A DNA stretch of 64,000 nt, from NCBI RefSeq assembly GCF_030246945.1, contig NZ_CP126742.1, positions 3,004,414-3,068,413 of the forward strand, in the 5' to 3' direction. How positions within the stretch are numbered: position 1 is the stretch's first letter; each line of letters begins with the position of its first letter. Position numbers and translations under genes: made by a program. The notes under the pieces were generated by a model, which worked only from the letters and a program-made list of their open reading frames with translations, was not told the origin of the DNA and did no database searches. The DNA comes from Microbacterium sp. zg-Y1090. Lineage in GTDB: Bacteria; Actinomycetota; Actinomycetes; Actinomycetales; Microbacteriaceae. Of the stretch, positions 8,175-17,318 are shown piece by piece.

Positions 8175-9161
8175 ATGAAGACATCCACCCGCGCCGCGGC
8201 CGTTGCCGCCGTCGCCACCCTGGCCGCCGTGCTCACCGCCTGCAGCCCGAGCAGCCCCGCCGGGGAGAGCACTCCCGACGCAGCGGATGCCACGACGCTG
8301 GACAGCGTCACCGTCGGCATCCTCGCCATCGCCGACCTCGTGCCGATCCACATGGGCCTGGAGGCCGGGGTGTTCGAGGAGCACGGCATCGACCTCGAGC
8401 TGGAGTTCGCCCAGGGCGGCGCGGCCATCGTGCCGGCCGTCGTGTCGGGAGAGTACGACTTCGGCTACAGCAACGTCGTGTCGCTGCTGGTCGCCCACGA
8501 GAACAGCATCCCGATCCAGATCGTCTCCAACGGGTCGAGCTCGTCGGGCGTCGCCGGCGCGGATGCCACCGAGGTCGCGGCCCTCGCCGACAGCGGCATC
8601 GAGGACGCGCTGGACCTGCAGGGCAAGCGCGTCGCCATCAACGCCCTCGGCAACTTCGGCGAGATCACGATCCGCAACTCCATCGCCGCCGCCGGTGGCG
8701 ACCCCGATGCCGTGACCTTCGTCGAGATCCCCTACCCCAACATGCCTGCGCAGCTGGCGGCCGGCGAAGTGGATGCCGCCTGGACCACCGAGCCCTTCCG
8801 CAGCCAGATCCTCGCGGAAGGCGGCGCCATCGTCGCGAGCCCGATGACGGACATGTCCGACAGCTTCGACTCGGCGTACTTCTTCACCTCCACCGCGCTG
8901 GCCGCCGACGACGCCGATCTGGTGTCCCGCTTCACCGCGGCCGTGCACGAGTCCTTCGCCCTGGCGATGGAGGACGAAGCGGCGACCCGCGCCGCCCTGG
9001 TCGACTTCAACGAGCTCGACGAGGCCACGGCCAAGACGATCGCGATGCCCACCTGGCACCCGGAGATCAACCGCGACGGCCTGGAGGCCTTGGCCGCCGC
9101 CGCGAAGACCTACGGCGTGCTGCGCGAGGACCCCGACTACACGAGTTTCCTCGGCGAGTGA
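8175..9161 (+). CDS. ABC importer substrate-binding lipoprotein (NitT/TauT/SsuA type)
   Basis: 328 residues. A lipoprotein signal peptide ends in the lipobox LTAC with the lipidated cysteine at residue 23. The mature part has the NMT1/SsuA-like pattern: ADLVPIHMGLEAGVFEEHGIDLELEFAQGGAAIVPAVVSGEYDFGYSN. Family members bind sulfonates, taurine, nitrate, pyrimidine precursors or aromatic acids; the ligand here is not evident. Its TGA stop shares one base with the ATG of the first permease. Confidence 0.9.
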   Translation: MKTSTRAAAVAAVATLAAVLTACSPSSPAGESTPDAADATTLDSVTVGILAIADLVPIHMGLEAGVFEEHGIDLELEFAQGGAAIVPAVVSGEYDFGYSNVVSLLVAHENSIPIQIVSNGSSSSGVAGADATEVAALADSGIEDALDLQGKRVAINALGNFGEITIRNSIAAAGGDPDAVTFVEIPYPNMPAQLAAGEVDAAWTTEPFRSQILAEGGAIVASPMTDMSDSFDSAYFFTSTALAADDADLVSRFTAAVHESFALAMEDEAATRAALVDFNELDEATAKTIAMPTWHPEINRDGLEALAAAAKTYGVLREDPDYTSFLGE

Positions 9162-10024
9162 TGACCGCGGAACTGCGATCCGCAGCCGCGCCGCACGCGG
9201 AGCGGGAGGCCGTGCAGGCCTCCCGCTCCACCCGGCGGCGGGTCCTGCCGCCTCGGCTGGTGAACCCGCTGCTCGGGGCGGCCGGCCTTCTCGTCTTCGG
9301 CCTCGCCGGCGAGCTGCTGCCGGCCCTCGGGGTCGTACGGCCGCAGGACCTCCCTCCGACGAGCGCCGTGCTGTCGGCGCTGGTCGGCATGCTCGGCGAC
9401 GCAACGCTCTGGCAGGCGATCTACGACACGCTCTACGTGTGGGCGCTGGGATTGACGCTGTCGTCTGCGGCGGGGATCGCCCTGGGTCTCGTGATCGGCC
9501 AGCTGCCCCCGGTGCGGCGCGCGACGGCATCCCTCATCGAGATCCTGCGCCCGATTCCGTCGGTCGCGCTCATCCCGCTCGTGGTGCTCCTGTTCGGGCC
9601 GCGTTATGAGTCGGCGCTCGTGCTCGTCGTGTACGCCGCGTTCTGGCAGGTGCTCGTGCAGACCATCTACGGCGCCGCCGACGTCGACCCCGTCGTGATG
9701 GCGACCGCCCGCTCGTACCGGCTCAGCCTGTGGCGCCGGGTGACGACGGTCATCTGGCCGAGCGCCCTGCCCTTCGTCATGACCGGCATCCGCCTGGCGG
9801 CCACCGTCGCGCTCGTGCTGACGGTGACCGCGCAGCTGCTCATCGGCACCCCGGGCATCGGCAAGGCCATCGCCCTCGCCGAGTCCGCCGGCGCGACCGA
9901 CCGGCTGTACGCCCTCGTGATCGTCACGGGCCTGCTCGGCGTCGCCGTCAACACCGGCATCCGCATCGCCGAGCGCCACCTGCTGCGCTGGCACAACTCG
10001 ACCCGGACGGAGCGCGGCGCATGA
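9161..10024 (+). CDS. ABC importer permease 1 (NitT/TauT type)
   Basis: 287 residues from ATG at 9161, which overlaps the previous stop codon. Six hydrophobic segments; the coupling-helix EAA-type loop is at ATARSYRLSLWRRVTTVIWPSALPFVMTGIRLA. A Pro-rich, Arg-rich cytosolic N-terminus of about 40 residues precedes the first helix. It forms the membrane channel with the second permease, encoded next with a 4-base overlap. Confidence 0.9.
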   Translation: MTAELRSAAAPHAEREAVQASRSTRRRVLPPRLVNPLLGAAGLLVFGLAGELLPALGVVRPQDLPPTSAVLSALVGMLGDATLWQAIYDTLYVWALGLTLSSAAGIALGLVIGQLPPVRRATASLIEILRPIPSVALIPLVVLLFGPRYESALVLVVYAAFWQVLVQTIYGAADVDPVVMATARSYRLSLWRRVTTVIWPSALPFVMTGIRLAATVALVLTVTAQLLIGTPGIGKAIALAESAGATDRLYALVIVTGLLGVAVNTGIRIAERHLLRWHNSTRTERGA

Positions 10025-10812
10025 GACGTTCACGACTGACCGTCGTCGGCAACGCCGTCGCGCTGCCGCTTCTGCTGGCGGTGCTCTGGTGGGTGGCCAG
10101 CGCCGACTCCGAGAGCATCTACTTTCCCTCGCTGCAGAAGATCCTCGGGGCCTTCCCCGAGACCTGGCTCGACGACGGGTGGGGCTCGAGCATCATCGTC
10201 GACGGCGTCCCGTCGGTGGCACGGCTCGCCATCGGCTTCGCCTCGGCCGCCCTCATCGCCGTCGCGCTCGGCACGGCGATCGGACTGCACCCGCGCCTGC
10301 GGGCGTTCGTCGAGCCGGTCCTCGAGCTGGTGCGTGCCATTCCCGGCCCCGTGCTGGTGCCGGTCGTGTCGCTGTTCGCCGGGATCGGCGACGGCATGAA
10401 GGTCGCGGTGATCACGCTGGGGGCGCTCTGGCCGATCCTGCTCAACACGATCGACGGCGTGCGCGGGGTGGACCCGGTCATGACCGAGACGGCCCGCTCG
10501 TACCACCTCAGCCGGCCCCGTCGGCTGATCGCCCTCGTGCTCCCCGCCGCATCGCCGCAGATCTTCGCCGGAATGCGCCAGGGGCTGTCGGTCGGCATCA
10601 TCCTGATGGTCATCTCCGAGATGTTCGCGGCCACCAACGGCCTCGGGTTCTCGGTCGTGCAGTTCCAACGCAACTTCGCGCTTCCCGAGATGTGGACCGG
10701 GATCATCGTGCTCGGCACCCTCGGACTGCTCGCCTCCCTCGTCCTTCAGTTCGCCGAGACGCGCGTGCTCCGCTGGTATACGGGGCTGCGGGCGGCGGAC
10801 CACGAATCCTGA
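10021..10812 (+). CDS. ABC importer permease 2 (NitT/TauT type)
   Basis: 263 residues. Start ATG overlaps the upstream permease stop by 4 bases. It has six membrane segments and an EAA-type loop, TARSYHLSRPRRLIALVLPAASPQIFAGMRQGL, the signature of SsuC/TauC-like permeases. Two different permease genes for one importer imply a heterodimeric channel; most SsuABC/TauABC systems use a single permease gene, whereas some thiamine-precursor and pyrimidine importers have two. Confidence 0.9.
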   Translation: MRRSRLTVVGNAVALPLLLAVLWWVASADSESIYFPSLQKILGAFPETWLDDGWGSSIIVDGVPSVARLAIGFASAALIAVALGTAIGLHPRLRAFVEPVLELVRAIPGPVLVPVVSLFAGIGDGMKVAVITLGALWPILLNTIDGVRGVDPVMTETARSYHLSRPRRLIALVLPAASPQIFAGMRQGLSVGIILMVISEMFAATNGLGFSVVQFQRNFALPEMWTGIIVLGTLGLLASLVLQFAETRVLRWYTGLRAADHES

Positions 10813-10831
10813 ACCGAAAAGAGTGCGCACC

Positions 10832-11614
10832 ATGCTCAGCGTCACCCACCTCCAGAAGATCTACGGCAGCGGTCCGACCGCCTTCGAGGCGCTCCGCGAC
10901 GTGGACTTCTCCGTCCGCCAGGGCGAGTTCGTCTGCCTGGTCGGCCCGTCCGGCAGCGGCAAGACCACGCTGCTGAAGAACATGGCCGGGCTCATGACCC
11001 CCACCGCCGGCGAGGTGGTCGTCGACGGGCGCCGGGTCGCTGGTCCGCCCAAGGGCCTGGCGCTCGTCTTCCAGGAGTACGGCCGCAGCCTGTTCCCGTG
11101 GCTCAAGGTCGGCCAGAACGTCGAGCTGCCGCTGAAGGAGCTGCGTCTGTCGGCCGCCGAACGCCGGCAACGGGTGCGGGACGCCCTCGAGCACGTCGGT
11201 CTCGGCGCGAACGCCGACTCCTACCCCTGGCAGATGTCGGGCGGGATGCAGCAGCGCGCGGCCATCGCGCGGGCGATCGCCTACCAGCCCAAGGTGCTCC
11301 TCATGGACGAGCCGTTCGCCGCCGTCGACGCGCAGACCCGCGCCGACCTCGAAGACCTCATCCGCCGGATCTGGGACGAGCTCGGCATCACGACCCTGTT
11401 CGTCACACACGACATCGACGAGGCGGTGTATCTCGCGGAGCGCGTCATCGTGCTGTCGTCGTCGCCGACCTTCGTGCAGCGGGAGATGATCGTCGACCTG
11501 CCGAGGGAGCGCGACCAGCTGACCACCCGCTCGCTGCCGAGGTTCGCCGAGCTGCGGCACGACCTGTATGCCGAGATCCAGCGGGCGAAGGTCACGACGG
11601 CGCCGGCCGTGTGA
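10832..11614 (+). CDS. ABC importer ATPase (NitT/TauT type)
   Basis: 260 residues from ATG at 10832. I prefer it to the GTG at 10823 because AAGAG at 10818-10822 is about 9 bases before the ATG but abuts the GTG. Walker A GPSGSGKTT is at residues 38-46, the signature is MSGGMQQR, Walker B is VLLMDEPF, and the switch histidine is in FVTHDIDEA. It powers uptake through the two permeases, and the four importer genes read as one operon. Confidence 0.93.
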   Translation: MLSVTHLQKIYGSGPTAFEALRDVDFSVRQGEFVCLVGPSGSGKTTLLKNMAGLMTPTAGEVVVDGRRVAGPPKGLALVFQEYGRSLFPWLKVGQNVELPLKELRLSAAERRQRVRDALEHVGLGANADSYPWQMSGGMQQRAAIARAIAYQPKVLLMDEPFAAVDAQTRADLEDLIRRIWDELGITTLFVTHDIDEAVYLAERVIVLSSSPTFVQREMIVDLPRERDQLTTRSLPRFAELRHDLYAEIQRAKVTTAPAV

Positions 11615-11660
11615 GCCGGGACGGCGCTTGGTAGCCTGACCTCCCCACCCCGGGAGGACC

Positions 11661-12815
11661 ATGACCTCGACGCTCCGCCGAGCCCCGCGCAGGCTCGCCC
11701 TCGCGGCGGCGGTCGCGGTCGCGGTCGCCGCCCCGCTGGCCGCCTGTGCTGCGGCACCGCCCGCCGCGCCCACCGCCGTTCCGGCTCCGGCAGTGACGGA
11801 TGCCCCGGGGGCCACCGCGACGCCGCGCCCGTCGCCTGGGACCGCAGCGTCCGGCCCGCCGTTCGACGTGGTGACCGGCCTCACGTCGCCGTGGTCGGTC
11901 GTGACGATGGGACGGGACGCGGCGCTGATCGGCGAGCGCGACACCGCACGCGTCTTCGAGTGGACCGCCGGCGGCGGGTTGCGCGACGTCGCCGTGATCG
12001 AGGGGGTGGCGCACGGTGGCGAAGGCGGGCTGCTGGGCCTCGCCCTCCACGACGGCGAGCTGTACGCCTACGCCACGACGCCCACGGGCAACCGGGTGCA
12101 GGCGTACCCGATCGAGGGCGATGCGGGATCCACGACCCTCGGCTCGCCCCGCACCGTCATCGACGGCCTGCCGGCATCCGGTACGCACAATGCCGGGCGC
12201 ATCGCGTTCGGCCCCGACGGGATGCTGTACGTGCCCGTGGGTGACGCCGGCGATCCCGACGCGGCTCAGGACCCGGATGCCCGAAACGGGAAGATCCTGC
12301 GCGTCACGCCCGACGGCGACGTGCCGGCGGACAACCCCCGCCCGGGCTCGCCGGTGTACAGCCTGGGCCACCGCAACGTGCAGGGCCTGGCATGGGCCGA
12401 CGACGGGCGCCTGTTCGCCAGCGAGTTCGGCCAGAACACCTGGGACGAGCTGAATGTGATCGAGCCCGGCGCGAACTACGGCTGGCCCACCGTCGAGGGC
12501 GCCGCCGGGGCTGCCGGTTTCACCGACCCGGTCGCCCAGTGGCCGACCGCCGCTGCCAGCCCGAGCGGCATCGCGATCGTCGATGACACCGTGCTGATCG
12601 CGAATCTGCGCGGTGAGGTGCTGCGGGCCGTGCCGGTGGACGACCCGACGGCCGCGACCGAGCACCTCGCGGGGCGATACGGACGCCTGCGCGACGTGCT
12701 CACCGCTCCGGACGGGCGCGTGTGGATCGTCACCAACAACACCGACGGCCGTGGCGACCCCCGCACCGGGGACGACCGCATCGTCTCGATCGACCCCGCC
12801 GATCTGACCGGCTGA
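11661..12815 (+). CDS. PQQ-type sugar dehydrogenase lipoprotein (soluble glucose/sorbosone dehydrogenase family)
   Basis: 384 residues. Signal peptide with lipobox LAAC, lipidated Cys at residue 29, then a Thr/Pro/Ala-rich linker to about residue 65. The rest is a six-bladed beta-propeller of the PF07995 kind: GGEGGLLGLALH, the GHRNVQGLAW motif, and SEFGQNTWDELNVIEPGANYGWP, which carry the ligand-binding residues. Members oxidise aldoses with PQQ as cofactor, outside the membrane. No PQQ synthesis genes are seen. GGGAGGA lies just before the ATG, and a TAGCCT promoter-like hexamer lies about 30 bases upstream. Confidence 0.85.
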   Translation: MTSTLRRAPRRLALAAAVAVAVAAPLAACAAAPPAAPTAVPAPAVTDAPGATATPRPSPGTAASGPPFDVVTGLTSPWSVVTMGRDAALIGERDTARVFEWTAGGGLRDVAVIEGVAHGGEGGLLGLALHDGELYAYATTPTGNRVQAYPIEGDAGSTTLGSPRTVIDGLPASGTHNAGRIAFGPDGMLYVPVGDAGDPDAAQDPDARNGKILRVTPDGDVPADNPRPGSPVYSLGHRNVQGLAWADDGRLFASEFGQNTWDELNVIEPGANYGWPTVEGAAGAAGFTDPVAQWPTAAASPSGIAIVDDTVLIANLRGEVLRAVPVDDPTAATEHLAGRYGRLRDVLTAPDGRVWIVTNNTDGRGDPRTGDDRIVSIDPADLTG

Positions 12816-12857
12816 CGGGCCGGCGCCCTGGCGCTCCCCGCTGCGCGGGAGACCGGC

Positions 12858-13754
12858 TCAGAGGTCGGCGATGACGATCTTGTGCATGTCCAGCATGCGG
12901 GCGTACGCGCCCGGATGGGCCATGAGCTCCGCCATGTTCTCGGGCAGGATCTGCCAGCTGAGGCCGAACCGGTCGACGAGCCAGCCGCACTGCTCCGCCT
13001 CGGGCACCGCGGACAGCGCCTCCCACAGCCGATCGATCTCCGCCTGGTCGCGGCAGCGCACCACGAGCGACACCCCCGGGCTGAAGGGCTCGTCCATGTC
13101 GACGCCGGAGTCCGCCGCCGTGAACCACTGCCCCTCGAGCTGGAAGTCGGCGTACATCAGCCCGCCGGCCACGGCGGGCCCGGTCGGCTCGGGGTATTCG
13201 GCCACGGTGCCGACCCCGGAGCGATCGAAGAGGTCGATGTAGAAGTCCACCGCCTCGCGCGCCCGGTTCTGCGCCGGACCGTTGAACAGCAGCGACGGCA
13301 TGAGGAAGGGGCGCGGCTCGCCTTCGCCCAGGATCAGCTGCCAGTTGACCCCGTAGCGGTCGCGCAGCCAGCCGTAGCGGGGACTGAACGGGTACTCGTC
13401 CAGCTCCATCAGCGTCGCGCCGCCGTCGATGAGCTTCTCCCACAACGCGTCGAGAGCGCCGCGAGCGGTGGCGGCATCGCCGGAGAACAGCAACGAGTCG
13501 AAGTTCACCATGAAGGACACCGAGGCGTTGGGGCGGAACTCCGGCCCCGCGTTGATGAGCATCAGGCGGTACCCGTCGAACTCCACCTCGATCCCCAGCT
13601 CCGCGCCGGCGAACTCGCTCTGGAACCCCGGCAGCCCCTCCGCCGGGTAGCGGGCGGTGACGTCGGCCGTCGCGCCGGGAAACGCGTCGGTGTAGAAGCG
13701 GGCGGCCTCGGCCGCGTTGTGGTCGAACCAGATGTTGGGAACGATCTTCTGCAC
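12858..13754 (-). CDS. Tandem two-domain VOC (PhnB/glyoxalase-like) protein
   Basis: 298 residues from GTG at 13754, chosen because a perfect AAGGAGG lies 7 bases upstream; the frame is open well beyond this but without homology. Two domains of about 140 residues each follow the PhnB-like pattern: NIWFDHNAAEAARFYTDAFP opens the first and SLLFNGPAQNRAREAVDFYI the second. Both contain the DRYGVNWQ/DRFGLSWQ motif. Proteins of this type bind small molecules, but no enzymatic activity can be assigned. It stands alone between convergent and same-strand neighbours. Confidence 0.85.
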   Translation of the reverse strand: MQKIVPNIWFDHNAAEAARFYTDAFPGATADVTARYPAEGLPGFQSEFAGAELGIEVEFDGYRLMLINAGPEFRPNASVSFMVNFDSLLFSGDAATARGALDALWEKLIDGGATLMELDEYPFSPRYGWLRDRYGVNWQLILGEGEPRPFLMPSLLFNGPAQNRAREAVDFYIDLFDRSGVGTVAEYPEPTGPAVAGGLMYADFQLEGQWFTAADSGVDMDEPFSPGVSLVVRCRDQAEIDRLWEALSAVPEAEQCGWLVDRFGLSWQILPENMAELMAHPGAYARMLDMHKIVIADL

Positions 13755-13857
13755 GGCAGACCTCCTTGTCGAATCCGTCGCGCCCAGCATCCAACCGGTC
13801 ACCGGCACGCGCAAGGCCGGGGCCGACACCGGCGCGCACCCCGGCGGGAGGCCTGGA

Positions 13858-14310
13858 TCAGCCCACGGCCTTGGCCACGAGGGTCCGCACGGTGCGGTCG
13901 ACCGCGTCGGTGTACTCGACGATCGCGAACGCGGTGGGCCACAGCGCACCGTCGTCGAGCGCGGCCTCCTCGTTGAAGCCGATCGTGGAGTAGCGGGTGT
14001 CGAACTTGGATGCCGGCTGGAAGAAGGTCAGCACCTTGCCGTCCCGCGCGTACGAGGGGAAGCCGTACCAGGTCTTCGGGTCGAGATCCGGCGCCGTCTC
14101 GGTGACCGCCGTGTGGAACCGCTCGGCGAGGAAGCGGTCGGGCTCGGGAAGCGCGGCGATCGCGTCGAGGCACGCCTGCGCCTCGCGCTCCTTCTTCGCT
14201 CCCCCCTTGCCGCCTGCGGCCTGGGCCTTGAGTTCGGCCGCGCGCTGCTTCATGGCCGCGCGCTCGTCAGCGCTGAACGATCCGTCGTCGCCGTCGCGGG
14301 TATCGGGCAT
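13858..14310 (-). CDS. DUF1801-like small protein
   Basis: About 150 residues. ATG at 14310 is favoured over ATG at 14313 because GGAGG then sits 6 bases upstream. The N-terminal 50 residues are Lys/Ala-rich and charged (AAELKAQAAGGKGGAKKER). The C-terminal ~100 residues (DPKTWYGFPSYARDGKVLTFFQPASKFDTRYSTIGF) match the YdhG/DUF1801 fold, which is common in actinobacteria and of unknown function. Confidence 0.75.
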   Translation of the reverse strand: MPDTRDGDDGSFSADERAAMKQRAAELKAQAAGGKGGAKKEREAQACLDAIAALPEPDRFLAERFHTAVTETAPDLDPKTWYGFPSYARDGKVLTFFQPASKFDTRYSTIGFNEEAALDDGALWPTAFAIVEYTDAVDRTVRTLVAKAVG

Positions 14311-14469
14311 CATCGTCCTCCCTGTCCGGCCGGAGGCGGGTCCCCCAGCGGACGCCGGAATGATCCCACAGCCGACGACCGTCCACCAGACTCCGTGGGC
14401 GGCGTTCCTGCGGGCGGCGACCCGGGCGGGCGCAACCTGCGCCGGTCGCGGCCTCGTCCCAGCGCGACT

Positions 14470-15990
14470 TCAGCGGCCGCTGCGGTCGCGATCGCGGCGG
14501 GCGCCGCGCACGCGCTGCATCCGCTGGCGCAGCCGACGCGCACCGCCGGGGTCGACGACCGGCACCGGCTGCGTCACGACGGCGTCGACGGCCATCGACC
14601 CGTCGACGGGTCCGATCACCGGGATGGGCGTGGTCGGGGTGAGGGTGGCGGGGAGCACCGGCATGGTGGCGAGACGCCGGTGCTCGCGGATGTACGCCGG
14701 CACGAGCAGCACGACGGCACCGAGCCATGCGAGCGGGTTGCTCCAGGCGACGCCGGCGAACCCGATCAGTCCCCCCAGCACGACGGCGGCGACCACGCGC
14801 ATCACGAGCTCGATCGCACCGGTGACGGTGGGGATGAGGGTGTGCCCGAGGCCCTGCAGGGCCCCGCGGACGACGAAGAGCACACCCAGCAGGCTGTAAC
14901 TCACGCCGTTGATCACGAGCATGAGGGCGGCCATGGCGACGACGGCATCCGACCCCTCGCCGACGAACAGGCGCACGACACCGCTGCCGAACAGCACGAG
15001 CAGGGCGCCGACGACGACGGATGCCGCGATCGCCATCCACACCGACTGCACGACGCCGCGGCGGATGCGGTCGGGGCGTCGCGCGCCGAAGTTCTGCGCG
15101 ACGTACATCGACACGGCAAGGCCCAGCGACTGCAGCAGCGCGACGGCGAGCGAGTCGACGCGCGAGGCCGTGGTGTAGGCGGCCACCGCGTCGGCGCCCA
15201 GCTCGTTCAGGCGCACCTGCACGGCGAGGGTGCCGATGGCGATGATGGAGGCCTGGAAGCCCATGGGCAGGCCGAGCCGAAGGTGGTCGGCGAGGTCCTC
15301 CCATGACACCCGCCAGTCGCTGCGGCGCATCTGCAGCGCCGGCACGCGGCGGCGCACGAAGTCGACGCACAGCACGACGGACAGCCCCTGGGCGACGACG
15401 GTCGCCAGCGCCGCACCCCCGATGCCCCACTGCAGGGGGCCGACCATCAGCACCACGAGCCCCACATTGATGACGCACGCGACGGTGAGGAAGATCAGCG
15501 GCGTGCGCGAGTCCCCGATGGCGCGGATGATCGCCGACAGGTAGTTGAAGAACAGCATCGCCCCGGAGCCCAGGAAGCTCACCTGCGCGAAGACCGTGGC
15601 CTGCGGCATGAGCTCCGCCGGCGTGCGCAGCAGCAGCAGCATCGGCTCCGACAGCAGCGGCCCGGCGATGGTCAGCAGCACCGTCGCGATGGCGGTGAGC
15701 AGCGTGCCGGCGGCCACGGACCGGCGCACGCCCGCCGCGTCGCGGGCGCCGAACGCCTGCGCCGTGGGGATGGCGAACCCGGTCGTCAGGCCCCAGACGA
15801 ACCCGAGCAGAAAGAAGAAGAGGCTGCCGGTAGCGCCGACCGCCGCCAGGGCTTCGACCCCCAGCCACCTCCCGACGACCACGGCGTCGGCGAACTGGTA
15901 CATCTGCTGCACCACGTTGCCCAGCAGCAGCGGAACCGAGAACAGCAGGATGACGCGCCAGGGGCTGCCGGTGGTCAGGGACGTGGACAT
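14470..15990 (-). CDS. MATE-family multidrug/sodium antiporter
   Basis: 506 residues from ATG at 15990. Twelve hydrophobic segments in two halves. Both halves begin with the family pattern: LLLGNVVQQMYQFADAVVVGRWLG in the first and PMGFQASIIAIGTLAVQ in the second. MATE proteins export drugs or metabolites using Na+ or H+ gradients. The C-terminal ~40 residues are a basic, Arg-rich cytosolic tail (RLRQRMQRVRG). The gene upstream is divergent, leaving a 210-bp shared promoter region with a palindrome at 16051-16060. Confidence 0.9.
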   Translation of the reverse strand: MSTSLTTGSPWRVILLFSVPLLLGNVVQQMYQFADAVVVGRWLGVEALAAVGATGSLFFFLLGFVWGLTTGFAIPTAQAFGARDAAGVRRSVAAGTLLTAIATVLLTIAGPLLSEPMLLLLRTPAELMPQATVFAQVSFLGSGAMLFFNYLSAIIRAIGDSRTPLIFLTVACVINVGLVVLMVGPLQWGIGGAALATVVAQGLSVVLCVDFVRRRVPALQMRRSDWRVSWEDLADHLRLGLPMGFQASIIAIGTLAVQVRLNELGADAVAAYTTASRVDSLAVALLQSLGLAVSMYVAQNFGARRPDRIRRGVVQSVWMAIAASVVVGALLVLFGSGVVRLFVGEGSDAVVAMAALMLVINGVSYSLLGVLFVVRGALQGLGHTLIPTVTGAIELVMRVVAAVVLGGLIGFAGVAWSNPLAWLGAVVLLVPAYIREHRRLATMPVLPATLTPTTPIPVIGPVDGSMAVDAVVTQPVPVVDPGGARRLRQRMQRVRGARRDRDRSGR

Positions 15991-16050
15991 GCGGGAGCCT
16001 TCACGCTTCGGGTCGGTGGGCGTCGCGGGACGCCGATGAGACATCCTATC

Positions 16051-16060
16051 GAATCGATTC
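16051..16060. promoter_or_regulatory. Palindrome between divergent MATE and alcohol dehydrogenase genes
   Basis: GAATCGATTC is a perfect 10-bp palindrome about 60 bp upstream of the MATE start codon and 140 bp upstream of the dehydrogenase start. It is an A/T-richer island in GC-rich DNA and could be an operator. No regulator gene is adjacent. Confidence 0.3.
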
Positions 16061-16199
16061 GGCACCCGATGACGGTGGGCGCGAGCGCCCTCCGGGCCTG
16101 CAGACGCAGCCCCCGCAACCTCTGCCCTCGCGTGGGGACAAGGGCTATCGTGAACGCGCCGGACGCCCCGCCCGGCCCGAAGACGACGGAGGTACAGCG

Positions 16200-17225
16200 A
16201 TGCGCGGAGTGATCCTGGAGGCACCCGGCCAGGTGCAGGTCGGAGAGCGCGACGACCCGACGATCATCGAGCCGACGGATGCCGTCATCAAGCTGGCCGC
16301 GACGTGCATCTGCGGCTCCGACCTCTGGCCTTACCGGGGTGCGGACACCGTGCGCGGCCCCATGCCCATGGGGCACGAGTACGCCGGCGTCGTCACCGCG
16401 GTCGGCGACGAGGTGCGCACCGTGAAGGGGGGCGACTTCGTCGTGGGCTCGTTCTTCGCCTCCGACGGCACCTGCGAGATCTGTCGCGATGGGTACGAAT
16501 CGCGCTGCGTGCACGCCGTGCCCATGGGGCGCATCGGCACTCAGGCGGAGTTCGCCCGCATCCCGTTGGCCGACGGCACCCTCGTCGCGACCCCCGGCAC
16601 GCCCGATGCCGACCTGATCCCGTCGCTGCTCGCGGCATCCGACGTGCTCGGCACGGGCTGGTTCGCGGCGACAGCCGCCGGCGTCGGCCCCGGCAAGACC
16701 GTGGTCGTCGTCGGCGACGGCGCGGTCGGACTCATGGGCGTGCTCGCCGCGCAGCGGCTGGGAGCCGAGCGCATCATCGCGATGAGCCGCCACGCCGACC
16801 GGCAGGCGCTGGCCCGCGAGTTCGGCGCGACCGACATCGTCGAGGAACGCGGCGACGCCGGCGTCGCCCGCATCAAAGAGCTCACCGGCGGGCTGGGCGC
16901 GCACTCCGTCATCGAGGCGGTCGGCACCCACGAGTCGATGCTGCAGGCCCTGCGCGCCACACGTCCCGGCGGCCACATCGGGTTCGTCGGCGTGTCGCAC
17001 GACGTGGAGCTTCCCGGCCGGGAGCTCTTCTTCTCCCTCGTGCACCTGCACGGCGGCCCGGCCCCGGTGCGGCGATTCCTGCCCGAGCTGATCCGTCTCA
17101 TCTGGGATCGCGAGATCGACCCAGGCAAGGTCTTCGACCTGTCGCTGCCCCTCGAAGAGGCTGCGGAAGGCTACAAGGCGATGGACGAGCGCCGGGCGAT
17201 CAAGGTGATGCTGACGATGGACTGA
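16200..17225 (+). CDS. Zinc-dependent medium-chain alcohol dehydrogenase
   Basis: 341 residues. The catalytic-zinc ligands are visible: Cys38 in CICGSD and His59-Glu60 in MGHE. In the structural-zinc loop (SDGTCEICRDGYESRC) only three cysteines remain, the first position being Asp. The Rossmann motif is VVVGDGAVGLMG. It resembles the threonine-dehydrogenase-like group of bacterial MDR enzymes acting on alcohols or polyols with NAD(P). GGAGG lies 8 bases before the ATG. A divergent MATE gene and a downstream SDR are its neighbours. Confidence 0.88.
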   Translation: MRGVILEAPGQVQVGERDDPTIIEPTDAVIKLAATCICGSDLWPYRGADTVRGPMPMGHEYAGVVTAVGDEVRTVKGGDFVVGSFFASDGTCEICRDGYESRCVHAVPMGRIGTQAEFARIPLADGTLVATPGTPDADLIPSLLAASDVLGTGWFAATAAGVGPGKTVVVVGDGAVGLMGVLAAQRLGAERIIAMSRHADRQALAREFGATDIVEERGDAGVARIKELTGGLGAHSVIEAVGTHESMLQALRATRPGGHIGFVGVSHDVELPGRELFFSLVHLHGGPAPVRRFLPELIRLIWDREIDPGKVFDLSLPLEEAAEGYKAMDERRAIKVMLTMD

Positions 17226-17318
17226 CGGCCCGGGCGATCACGGCTCCGCGCCCCTCTTCCCTTTGGTCAGACCACATGCAATCATGGCCATAGGAACCCC
17301 AGAGAAAGGGCACAGACC

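Noticed and set aside
6816..9530. 904-codon open frame on the minus strand
   Set aside because: It runs antisense through the IclR, importer and membrane-protein genes, has Arg/Gly/Ala-rich low-complexity sequence, and no ribosome site. High GC keeps such antisense frames open.
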